NCBI GenBank assembly: GCA_025997795.1
Contig: BNVB01000061.1
Coordinates: 1-14,240 of the forward strand
From: Spirochaetia bacterium
GTDB lineage: Bacteria > Spirochaetota > Spirochaetia > Treponematales > Breznakiellaceae
Reading direction: 5' to 3'
Length of the DNA stretch: 14,240 bases
Within the stretch, counting starts at the first letter, position 1; the number at the start of each line of letters is the position of its first letter. The notes below the pieces were generated by a model, which was not told the DNA's origin, did not search any database, and worked only from the letters and a program-made list of their open reading frames with translations. Below, piece after piece: positions 1-6,378 of this stretch. Both the position numbers and the translations under genes were made by a program.

Positions 1-2
1 AA

Positions 3-347
3 AAAGAACGCTGGGCCGTGTTTTTTAAGTATTACAACGATACGGAAAAACAGCCCCTGATACAAGAGATAACCCGCGAAGAGGAGGGCATAGCAATGGC
101 GGCAGATGTAATCAGCGGATTTACCGCAGATGAAGTAGCCTTTTTCCATGAGATGAGTGTGGAAAAGTATGAACTGGATATGCGGGCCCACGCTCAGGAA
201 GCAGAGGAGATCGGCGAAGCAAGAGGAGAAGCCAGGGGCTGGGAGAGAGGCCGTAAGGAGGTGCTGGATCTGCTCAAAAAGGCTGGTTATGACACCCAGG
301 GTATAGAAGCGGCGTTGAAAAACAGTAATAGCCCGATCCTTGACTGA
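3..347 (+). CDS. Rpn family PD-(D/E)XK nuclease/putative transposase, C-terminal part
   Basis: The reading frame is open from the left edge, so the 5' end is missing; a GTG at 18 is in frame but is probably internal, since ERWAVFFKYY just before and after it reads like the body of an Rpn-type protein. What is visible is the typical C-terminal region: an aromatic helix, the EEGIAMA segment, then a charged helical tail with Glu/Ala/Arg-Gly repeats (GEARGEARG) ending in a small helical domain (KEVLDLLKKAGYDTQGIEAAL). The nuclease active site, if present, lies outside the window. Family knowledge: Rpn proteins are PD-(D/E)XK DNA endonucleases linked to recombination and found in many copies in treponemes. 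The gene runs in the same direction as gatC, with an 86-base gap. Family call fairly sure; activity unknown. Confidence 0.7.
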   Translation, partial: KERWAVFFKYYNDTEKQPLIQEITREEEGIAMAADVISGFTADEVAFFHEMSVEKYELDMRAHAQEAEEIGEARGEARGWERGRKEVLDLLKKAGYDTQGIEAALKNSNSPILD

Positions 348-433
348 ACCAAAAAAATGAACGGCTCGAAGGTAAGTATTGTCCGCATGAATGGTAATTG
401 TCTAACTACCCCTTGTTATGCCATGATAGTTCC

Positions 434-796
434 ATGGATCTCCATGAACTTGAGGAAACAGCACAGCTTGCCCGCTTAAATCTGGGTAAGGAAGAACTTG
501 CCGCAGCGCTCCCGGCCTTTGAACAGATGATAGGCTTTTTTGCAGCCATGCAGGGAGCGGACAATGATGCCGCCGTTTCGGAAACGGCGGCGCCGCAGTT
601 AAGTGCCGGACAGGCCGCAGGCGCCCGGCTTGTGGGTGCGGAACACTTCCGTGGTGACGCGGCTCCCGGCCCGGAGGTTTCCCCGGTATCCGACCCGGCG
701 GCGTCCGCCGCAAGTACCGCCGACCTTAACGAAAAGATCCTTAATAACGCCGGAGAACGGGACGGCCGTTTTATCGTCATCCCCAATGTCCTTTGA
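434..796 (+). CDS. gatC: Asp-tRNA(Asn)/Glu-tRNA(Gln) amidotransferase subunit C
   Basis: GatC is the small subunit of the GatCAB amidotransferase; it wraps around GatA and GatB and stabilises the complex. The product has the two conserved ends of the family: an N-terminal helix (MDLHELEETAQLARLNLGKEE) and the C-terminal ILNNAGERDGRFIVIPNVL. Between them lies an unusual Ala/Pro/Ser-rich stretch (about residues 47-100), which makes the protein 120 residues against about 95-100 normally. I chose ATG 434 because it begins exactly at the family N-terminus. A TTG at 398 in the same frame would add 12 residues with no family resemblance. Neither start has a clear ribosome binding site, so the start is not settled. 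The stop lies 21 bases before gatA, so the two are co-transcribed. Identity is supported mainly by the two ends and by the gatA-gatB context. Confidence 0.88.
   Translation: MDLHELEETAQLARLNLGKEELAAALPAFEQMIGFFAAMQGADNDAAVSETAAPQLSAGQAAGARLVGAEHFRGDAAPGPEVSPVSDPAASAASTADLNEKILNNAGERDGRFIVIPNVL
569..591. repeat. 23-base GC-rich palindrome inside gatC
   Basis: Two perfect 11-base arms (GCCGCCGTTTC and its reverse complement) flank a single G. The arms would form a stem of about 10 bp with a tiny loop. It sits at the start of the Ala/Pro-rich insertion of GatC and is translated, so it is not a terminator at a gene end. It could be a trace of how the insertion arose, or chance in Ala-rich, GCC/GCG-rich codons. 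Confidence 0.6.
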
Positions 797-817
797 AACT
801 CCATAAGGAAGCAGAAA

Positions 818-2395
818 ATGTCCTATAAACAGCCTGAAGGGTTTATTTCGTATTGTAAAGAATGGGAAACAAAGATAGGGGCCTTTACCGAATTCCGGCC
901 TGAAACCGAAACTGCGGCTGTTCCAGGCGGTGCGGCCCCGGCGGCGCTTCGGCTATCCTCTAAAGAGGAAGCCCGGCTGTCCTCTGAAGCCTTGGCAAGT
1001 ATCGCAGGGCTGCCCTTTGCTGTCAAAGACAATATCGCCGTCAGGGATTTTTCTCTAAGCTGCGGATCAAAACTGCTGGCCGATCTCCGTTCCCCCTATA
1101 CCGCCACGGCGGTGCTTAAACTACAGGCCCTGGGAGCAGCGGTAATCGGCAAAACCAACCTGGATGAATTTGGCATGGGGTCTTCCACCGATAATTCGGG
1201 TATACAGAAAACCAACAATCCCTGGGATGAAAACCGGGTTCCCGGCGGTTCCTCCGGCGGTTCCGCCGCCGCTGTCGCCGCGGGTTTGGTTCCCTTTGCC
1301 CTGGGCAGCGATACCGGCGGTTCCGTGCGCCAGCCTGCGGCATTTTGTGGGGTGGTGGGACTAAAACCTACCTACGGGGCAGTTTCCCGTTACGGTCTTG
1401 TGGCCTATGCCTCAAGCCTTGAGGGTATCGGGGTCCTTGCCGATACGACCGCCCGGACCCGGGCAGTATTTGCCGCTATCCGGGGAAGGGATCCCCTGGA
1501 CGATACGTCCAGGGAAACTCCGGCGGGGGCGCCGCCCCTTTATGGAGACAGCCAAAACCGCCGCGGCATCACTCGCCGCGACTCTACGGGGATAATCGGC
1601 GTTCTTTCCGCAGAAGCGGTAGCCAAGGCCGCCGCGGGCCTGGCAGCTCTGGGCGGGCAGGATGGCGCCGCAGAAGCGGCGGGGGCGGCGGCTTCTGCCG
1701 CGGTCCTTGAGCCGGAAGTCCGCCGGGCTTTTGATCTAACCAGGGAACGGTTTGCCGCTCTAGGGTACAAACTGACGGATGTAGAAATGCCCAGCCTCAA
1801 GTACGGTGTTCCCGCCTACTATACCATTGCCGCCGCCGAGGCCAGCGCAAACCTGGCCCGCTTTGATGGAGTCCGTTACGGCAAGCGGCCGGACTGGGCG
1901 GAAAATCCCGATGACCTTGTTGATAAAACCAGGGATGCCGGTTTTGGTGACGAAGTCAAACTCCGTATACTTCTGGGAACCTTTGTGCTCCGTTCGGGGT
2001 TTCAGGACCGGTACTACCTTCGGGCCCAGCGGATCCGTGCGGGAATTCGTGCGGGTTTCGAAGCCCTGCTTGGCGGGCCCGACTATGCAGATGCCCCCGC
2101 AATGGACGCCATACTGCTTCCGGTTTTTCCCACCAGGGCCTTTGACCGGGGTCCCAGTTCTCTTTCCTCCTTTGCGCAAAAGGCCGCAGATCTCTATACC
2201 TGCTGTGCGAACCTGGCGGGTCTTCCGGCAGTATCCTTTCCTGCCTCTGTCGAGGGCGGCCTCCCTGTGGGAGTTCAGCTTCTGGGCCGGGCTTTTTCTG
2301 AAGGGCCGCTGCTTGATATGGTGGAAGCCTACGAGGCGGCCCATCCCTTTCCCCATCCTCCGGGATACAAAGCATTTTGGGAGGTTAATCAATAA
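818..2395 (+). CDS. gatA: Asp-tRNA(Asn)/Glu-tRNA(Gln) amidotransferase subunit A
   Basis: GatA is the glutaminase subunit: it frees ammonia from glutamine (or asparagine) for GatB to amidate mischarged tRNA. The amidase signature is complete: Lys70 in AVKDNIAV, the cis-Ser at Ser145 in VPGGSSGGSAAAVAAG, and the nucleophile Ser169 in GSDTGGSVRQPA. The spacing between the two serines (24 residues) matches known GatA enzymes, so the site should be active. The protein is 525 residues, against about 480-490 usual. Part of the excess is an Ala/Gly-rich stretch of low complexity at about residues 225-298, where the family normally has a short linker before the PEVRRAF helix. ATG 818 has a ribosome binding site AAGGA at 805-809. 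The stop overlaps the gatB start by one base (TAATG), which suggests translational coupling. Confidence 0.97.
   Translation: MSYKQPEGFISYCKEWETKIGAFTEFRPETETAAVPGGAAPAALRLSSKEEARLSSEALASIAGLPFAVKDNIAVRDFSLSCGSKLLADLRSPYTATAVLKLQALGAAVIGKTNLDEFGMGSSTDNSGIQKTNNPWDENRVPGGSSGGSAAAVAAGLVPFALGSDTGGSVRQPAAFCGVVGLKPTYGAVSRYGLVAYASSLEGIGVLADTTARTRAVFAAIRGRDPLDDTSRETPAGAPPLYGDSQNRRGITRRDSTGIIGVLSAEAVAKAAAGLAALGGQDGAAEAAGAAASAAVLEPEVRRAFDLTRERFAALGYKLTDVEMPSLKYGVPAYYTIAAAEASANLARFDGVRYGKRPDWAENPDDLVDKTRDAGFGDEVKLRILLGTFVLRSGFQDRYYLRAQRIRAGIRAGFEALLGGPDYADAPAMDAILLPVFPTRAFDRGPSSLSSFAQKAADLYTCCANLAGLPAVSFPASVEGGLPVGVQLLGRAFSEGPLLDMVEAYEAAHPFPHPPGYKAFWEVNQ
1608..1679 (+). repeat. Two copies of CCGCAGAAGCGG in the Ala-rich part of gatA
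   Basis: The 12-base word CCGCAGAAGCGG occurs at 1608-1619 and again at 1668-1679, exactly 60 bases (20 codons) apart and in the same reading frame. The second copy also forms inverted arms GCAGAAGC (1670-1677) and GCTTCTGC (1691-1698). This is the low-complexity Ala-rich insertion of GatA, and the repeat hints that it grew by duplication. Confidence 0.55.
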
Positions 2396-3927
2396 TGGCA
2401 AAATATCAGTCCTTCATCGGGCTTGAAGTACATATCCATCTTCTTACCAAAACCAAGGTGTTCTGCCGCTGCCGTTCGGCCTTTGGCGATGAACCCAACA
2501 CCAATGTGTGTCCCGTGTGTCTGGGGTATCCCGGGGTGCTTCCTACCCTCAATATTGAATCGATGCGCATGGGCTGTATGGTGGCCCGGTCCCTCCACTG
2601 TACCATTCCGGAACGGACCTGGTTTGAACGGAAACAATACTTTTATCCGGACATGACCAAGAACTATCAGATTTCCCAGTTTGCTTCGCCGCTGGGCCAG
2701 AACGGTTATATGGAACTGGAGGGCCGTTCGCCTTCGGGGGAATCCCGGCTTCCCAAAAAAAAGGTGCGGATCAAGGAATGTCATCTGGAAGAAGACGCAG
2801 GCAAGATGATTCATACCGGTACGGTTTCGCTTCTGGACTATAACCGGGCCGGTGTTTCGCTTCTGGAAATTGTTACCGAACCCGATATGGAAACAGGCGA
2901 GGAGGCGGAGTTGTTTATTCAGGAACTGCGCCGTATCGTCCGTTACCTGGGAGTTTGTGACGGTAACATGGAAGAAGGTTCCCTGCGGGCGGATGCCAAT
3001 GTGTCAATCAACCTTCCCGGCAAAGGGCTGGGCAGAAAGGTGGAAATCAAAAACCTTAACTCTTCCCGTTTTGTACGGCTTGGCCTTAACTATGAAATTC
3101 GCCGTCAGGGCGTGGCGCTGGATGAAGGAAAAACCATTGTCCAGGAAACCCGGCTCTGGAACGAAAACCGGGACGAAACCATGCCCATGCGGCAGAAAGA
3201 AAACGCCCAGGATTACCGGTATTTTCCCGAACCGGACCTCCCGGTATTTTGTCCCGATGAGGCTTTCCGCACATCCGTAGACATTGCCCTCGTAGAACTG
3301 CCCCGCGCACGGATGCGCCGTTTAATGGAAGAATACGGCCTCCAGCAGGAACAGGCGGAACTTATCTGCGATGAAAAAGAAGGGGCCGATTATTTTGAAG
3401 CCGCCGTTTCTGCGGCAGGGGCAGACAAACAAGAGCTGTCTAAAAAAGAAAATACCGAGGCAAAACATTCTGCCGCTTTGCAAATTGCCAACTGGTTTCT
3501 TTCCGATATCAAACATATCCTTGGCCGTGAAGGTCTTGCCCTCAAGGACATAACCTCCTTCCGCCTCAACCCCCGCCGCCTTGCAGCTCTTGCAGTAATG
3601 GCAGGTGCGGGGCGGATCACCGGGAAACTTGCCAAACAAACCATGGAACTGGTAATTGCCGAAGACCGAGAACCGGAAGAAATCGTCAAGGCCAACAACT
3701 GGGAGCAGCTTACCGACCCTGCGCAGATTGCCGAAACGGTAAAGGCGGTATTTGCCGCAGAAGAAAAAACTGTAACGGAACTCCGCGCTCTTAAAGCGGA
3801 AGGGGATGAGACCAAAGAAAAACGGCGCCGGACCCTGGCGGCATACCTGGTGGGTAAAGTTATCGCCGCCACCGGCGGCCGGGCGGATCCAAAAATTGCC
3901 GGACAGCAAGTTGATTCTTTGCTGTAA
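2395..3927 (+). CDS. gatB: Asp-tRNA(Asn)/Glu-tRNA(Gln) amidotransferase subunit B
   Basis: GatB binds the mischarged tRNA, activates the Asp or Glu side chain with ATP and transfers ammonia delivered from GatA. The 510-residue product shows the family signatures in order: IGLEVHIHLLTKTKVFC; four cysteines (Cys24, Cys26, Cys39, Cys42) that match the zinc site; YPDMTKNYQISQF; DYNRAGVSLLEIVTEPD; EEGSLRADANVS; and EIKNLNS. The C-terminal 150 residues are the helical YqeY-like tail that contacts the tRNA. A Lys/Glu-rich segment around residues 340-357 looks inserted. The start has a strong ribosome binding site GGGAGGT (2379-2385) inside the end of gatA and overlaps the gatA stop by one base. Last gene of the gatCAB unit. 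Confidence 0.97.
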   Translation: MAKYQSFIGLEVHIHLLTKTKVFCRCRSAFGDEPNTNVCPVCLGYPGVLPTLNIESMRMGCMVARSLHCTIPERTWFERKQYFYPDMTKNYQISQFASPLGQNGYMELEGRSPSGESRLPKKKVRIKECHLEEDAGKMIHTGTVSLLDYNRAGVSLLEIVTEPDMETGEEAELFIQELRRIVRYLGVCDGNMEEGSLRADANVSINLPGKGLGRKVEIKNLNSSRFVRLGLNYEIRRQGVALDEGKTIVQETRLWNENRDETMPMRQKENAQDYRYFPEPDLPVFCPDEAFRTSVDIALVELPRARMRRLMEEYGLQQEQAELICDEKEGADYFEAAVSAAGADKQELSKKENTEAKHSAALQIANWFLSDIKHILGREGLALKDITSFRLNPRRLAALAVMAGAGRITGKLAKQTMELVIAEDREPEEIVKANNWEQLTDPAQIAETVKAVFAAEEKTVTELRALKAEGDETKEKRRRTLAAYLVGKVIAATGGRADPKIAGQQVDSLL

Positions 3928-3976
3928 TATCCGGTAATTAGCCGGGTGCGCAAACCTAGCCTTTCCGCCCTGTTTT

Positions 3977-3985
3977 TGTTACACT
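3977..3985 (+). promoter_or_regulatory. Extended -10 promoter of aspS, probably leaderless
   Basis: TGT followed by TACACT (3980-3985) is an extended -10 box. No good -35 is visible; the best at 17 bp spacing matches about three of six bases. Transcription would begin near 3991-3992, only about 3 bases before the aspS ATG at 3995. There is no ribosome binding site in the gap, in keeping with leaderless initiation. Confidence 0.5.
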
Positions 3986-3994
3986 GCCATCATT

Positions 3995-5326
3995 ATGCAT
4001 GAACGTATTCTCGTTAAAGATATAAGCGAAGCGGCCCGGACCAGGGCCGGTGAAGAAGTACAGGTTTCCGGCTGGGTACACCGGATTCGGGACATGGGGG
4101 GCATTACTTTTGTGGTGCTTCGGGATCGTTCCGGTACGGCGCAGTTGGTTTTGCCGGAAACTTCCTCAGAAGATGGCCTTATTCCAGAAGACGGCCTTAC
4201 CCTGGAATCGGTAATAAGCGCCCGGGGGCTTCCGGTGCTGAACGAAAAAGCCCCCGGCGGTGCGGAACTGCAGCTTAGATCCCTGGAAGTGATAAGCCGG
4301 GCCCAGGCGGATCTTCCCTATCAGGTAAACGGCGATATAAGCAAAGTTGGGCTTGAAACGATTCTTGATAACCGGCTCTTGAGCGTGCGGAATCCCAAGA
4401 TCCGGGCGATCTTTAATGTACAGGCAGCGATTATTGAAGCTTTTTCCGCGTATCTCCGTTCAAAAGATTTTACCGAAATTAAAACCAGCAAACTTGTCTG
4501 GGGCGGAACCGAAGGGGGCACGGAACTTTTTGAGGTCGAATACTTTGACCGCAAGGTGTGTCTGGCCCAGTCGCCGCAGTTTTACAAGGAAGCAATGGTT
4601 TCCAGCGGCATGGAGCGGGTCTTTGAAGTAGCCCCGGCATACCGGGCGGAAAAACACGATACCCCTCGGCACCTTAACGAGTATGTGTCCCTGGATATCG
4701 AAATGGGTTTTATTGAATCCGAAAAAGATTTAATTGAACTGGAGCAGGGGCTTTTAACCCATATCTTTGAGGAGTTATCCCGCAAAAACGCCGCAGACCT
4801 GGCCCTGTGGAAAACCTCCGTACCAGATGCGGATGCTGTGGCCAAAGCGCCCACGGTGGGTTACGAGGAAGCAGTAAAAATCGCTTCGGAACTGGCCGCC
4901 AAATCGGGCGGCGGGCGGATTTTCGACATTACCCCAGAGGCGGAACGGTTCCTCTGTGAATGGTCGCTCAAGGAATACTCCAGCGAATTGGTGTTTGTGA
5001 ATGAATTCCCCCGGCGTTACCGGCCCTTTTATGCCTATCCTTCCGATGCAAACCGGACCATGAGCTTTGACGCCCTTTTCCGGGGGCTGGAGATAACCAC
5101 CGGCGGCCGCCGCCAGCATAACTACGATGCCTTTGTGGAAACCCTGCCCCGGTTTGGCCTAAAGCTGGAAAATATGCAGAACTATGCCGCTCTGCTCCGG
5201 TACGGCTGTCCCCCCCACGGCGGTTTTGCCATCGGCTGTGAACGGCTAACCGCCCGTATCCTGGGTTTGGCCAACGTTAAGGAAGCAAGCCTTTTCCCCC
5301 GGGACAGAAAACGGGTAACGCCGTAA
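3995..5326 (+). CDS. aspS: Archaeal-type aspartyl-tRNA synthetase, probably non-discriminating
   Basis: Class II synthetase that attaches aspartate to tRNA. At 443 residues and without the GAD insertion of the roughly 590-residue bacterial type, it belongs to the short archaeal-type group. Visible are the N-terminal OB-fold anticodon domain (SGWVHRIRDMGGITFVVLRD), motif 2 (VAPAYRAEKHDTPRHLNEY), and motif 3 (GGFAIGCERL, residues 409-418), ending in the typical FPRDRKRVTP. His29 stands where discriminating archaeal enzymes have Trp (Trp26 in Thermococcus), and Pro87 stands where they have Lys (Lys85). His plus Pro is the pair reported for enzymes that accept both tRNA-Asp and tRNA-Asn. With gatCAB directly upstream, it likely makes Asp-tRNA-Asn for amidation. 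Family is certain; the dual specificity is inferred by a hand alignment. There is no ribosome binding site at the start. Confidence 0.95.
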   Translation: MHERILVKDISEAARTRAGEEVQVSGWVHRIRDMGGITFVVLRDRSGTAQLVLPETSSEDGLIPEDGLTLESVISARGLPVLNEKAPGGAELQLRSLEVISRAQADLPYQVNGDISKVGLETILDNRLLSVRNPKIRAIFNVQAAIIEAFSAYLRSKDFTEIKTSKLVWGGTEGGTELFEVEYFDRKVCLAQSPQFYKEAMVSSGMERVFEVAPAYRAEKHDTPRHLNEYVSLDIEMGFIESEKDLIELEQGLLTHIFEELSRKNAADLALWKTSVPDADAVAKAPTVGYEEAVKIASELAAKSGGGRIFDITPEAERFLCEWSLKEYSSELVFVNEFPRRYRPFYAYPSDANRTMSFDALFRGLEITTGGRRQHNYDAFVETLPRFGLKLENMQNYAALLRYGCPPHGGFAIGCERLTARILGLANVKEASLFPRDRKRVTP

Positions 5327-5929
5327 TTTTAGCCCGAGCATTCCATCCATGCGCCTGTCATGTTTCTCTGTTGGAACCATGGTCACAAACTGGCAGTTCA
5401 GGCAAAGACCCAGGGCAGTGTAGGGCAGCGCTTGTTCCGCCGGGCTGTCCGCCGCACCCGGCAGTTTACCGGCGTTTAGGGCGGCAAAAAAGCGGTCGTA
5501 AAAACCCCGGCCCCGGCCAAGGCGGTTTCCGGTTTGATCAAAGGCAAGGCCAGGGGTGATCACCAGGGCAGGGAAGTCCGCTGTGTTAAGAATTTCCCCG
5601 CCGGCAGGGAGGTCTGCCGCAAGGCCCGCCGGCAAAGCGGAACCCGTTTCGGCGGCGCTAAGCGCCGTTATCCGGTAAAACACCAGATCATCTCCGTTTA
5701 TGGCGGGAACAAAAAGCCGCTTTCCTGTGTTTAGGGATGTTTCCAGTATTGGCCGGGTATCAATCTCGTTTTTTAGGGAAATAAAAGCCAGTACCGAGCG
5801 GAACTGTTCCCAGCCGGGGACAAAGGGCAAACGGCGGGCAGCTTCCAGACCCGCCAGGGTAAATTGTTCACGAGGCAGAGAAGCAAGATGCGCTTGTATG
5901 GTTTTGCGAAGTTCCGCTTTAGGAGAAAT
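5246..5929 (-). CDS. 5-formyltetrahydrofolate cyclo-ligase with probable ATT start
   Basis: This enzyme (EC 6.3.3.2) uses ATP to turn 5-formyl-THF into 5,10-methenyl-THF in one-carbon metabolism. Family marks: N-terminal KAELRKT, the PGLAFDQTGNRLGRGRGFYDR loop that binds ATP and folate, and EKHDRRMD near the C-terminus. The first ATG/GTG/TTG in frame is a TTG at 5830, which would cut off the conserved KxxLR helix. The frame stays family-like back to an ATT at 5929-5927 (ISPKAELRKTI), two bases after the stop of the upstream DRTGG gene, and no usual start exists between there and the in-frame stop at 5959-5957. I therefore infer an ATT start (227 residues) reached by coupling to the upstream gene; a frameshift or a sequence error is possible. 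The last 26 or so residues run antisense into the 3' end of aspS (81 bp overlap). Confidence 0.87.
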   Translation of the reverse strand: MSPKAELRKTIQAHLASLPREQFTLAGLEAARRLPFVPGWEQFRSVLAFISLKNEIDTRPILETSLNTGKRLFVPAINGDDLVFYRITALSAAETGSALPAGLAADLPAGGEILNTADFPALVITPGLAFDQTGNRLGRGRGFYDRFFAALNAGKLPGAADSPAEQALPYTALGLCLNCQFVTMVPTEKHDRRMDGMLGLKLRRYPFSVPGEKACFLNVGQTQDTGG

Positions 5930-5931
5930 GG

Positions 5932-6288
5932 CTAGATACGCCGGGTTCCACCGGCTTTAAGGCCCGCTTCGTAAAGTTTGCCGCAGGCGATAAACATGGG
6001 GTGTTTGGTACCCCCCAGAATAATGTCCGATTCTTTGGCCATGTCGATCATGTCCATACTGGGGCTTTTACCCCGGACAAAAATGATGCAGTGAATATCC
6101 AGCAGTTCGGCAGTTCTAATAACCTGGGGATTTACCAGGCCCGTAAGCAGGAGAACCCGGTCTTTGACAAAGGCCATGACATCGCTCATCAGATCGGCGC
6201 CGCAGGCGGAAGCAATCTCCAAAGACGAATTTTCTTCCCCGCAAAAAAACTGTCCTTCCACAAGTGAAACGGCTTCCGAAACGGTCAT
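5932..6288 (-). CDS. DRTGG-domain protein
   Basis: A 118-residue stand-alone protein that resembles the small DRTGG-domain family: GADLMSDVMAFVKDRVLLLTGLVNPQVIRTAELLDI matches the DLLSDVMA...TG...N..V...A pattern, followed by the CIIFVRGKSPS and GKLYEAGLK segments. The domain is related to parts of phosphotransacetylase and CBS-linked proteins and probably binds a small ligand; its role is not known. In clostridia and Thermotogales, from memory, such genes often lie near [FeFe]-hydrogenase genes. Here it has its own promoter, an SD-like GGGGG at 6298-6294, and is followed two bases later by the cyclo-ligase reading frame, so both are likely one transcript. It may be regulatory; I would not assign more. 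Confidence 0.8.
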   Translation of the reverse strand: MTVSEAVSLVEGQFFCGEENSSLEIASACGADLMSDVMAFVKDRVLLLTGLVNPQVIRTAELLDIHCIIFVRGKSPSMDMIDMAKESDIILGGTKHPMFIACGKLYEAGLKAGGTRRI

Positions 6289-6308
6289 AAGTACCCCCAG
6301 TCAAGATA

Positions 6309-6337
6309 AGTATATCAAAACCAAGAGAAAAATTCAA
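6309..6337 (-). promoter_or_regulatory. Sigma-70 type promoter of the DRTGG/cyclo-ligase operon
   Basis: On the minus strand TTGAAT (6337-6332) is followed by a 17-base spacer and TATACT (6314-6309). Spacing is ideal and the -10 matches five of six bases. Transcription would start near 6302 and give a leader of about 14 bases carrying the SD-like GGGGG. The -35 box overlaps the T-rich tail of the era terminator. Confidence 0.65.
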
Positions 6338-6359
6338 GGCTTCCTCTTTAGAGGAAACC
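6328..6359 (-). terminator. Rho-independent terminator after era
   Basis: Read on the minus strand, GGTTTCCTC (6359-6351) and GAGGAAGCC (6346-6338) form a 9 bp stem with one G-T pair and a TAAA loop, followed by TTGAATTTTT. It starts 19 bases past the era stop. The T tract is interrupted by GAA, so efficiency is uncertain. Confidence 0.6.
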
Positions 6360-6378
6360 GGGGTACTCGCACGGCTGC

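Noticed and set aside
402..804. Long reading frames antisense to gatC, and similar ones antisense to gatA, gatB, aspS and alaS
   Set aside because: They mirror the codon pattern of high-GC genes, have no family resemblance or start signals, and lie within well-identified genes.
3931..3945. Near-palindrome CCGGTAATTAGCCGG after gatB
   Set aside because: It has only a short stem, one unpaired G and no T tract, so it is not a credible terminator; an operator role cannot be supported.
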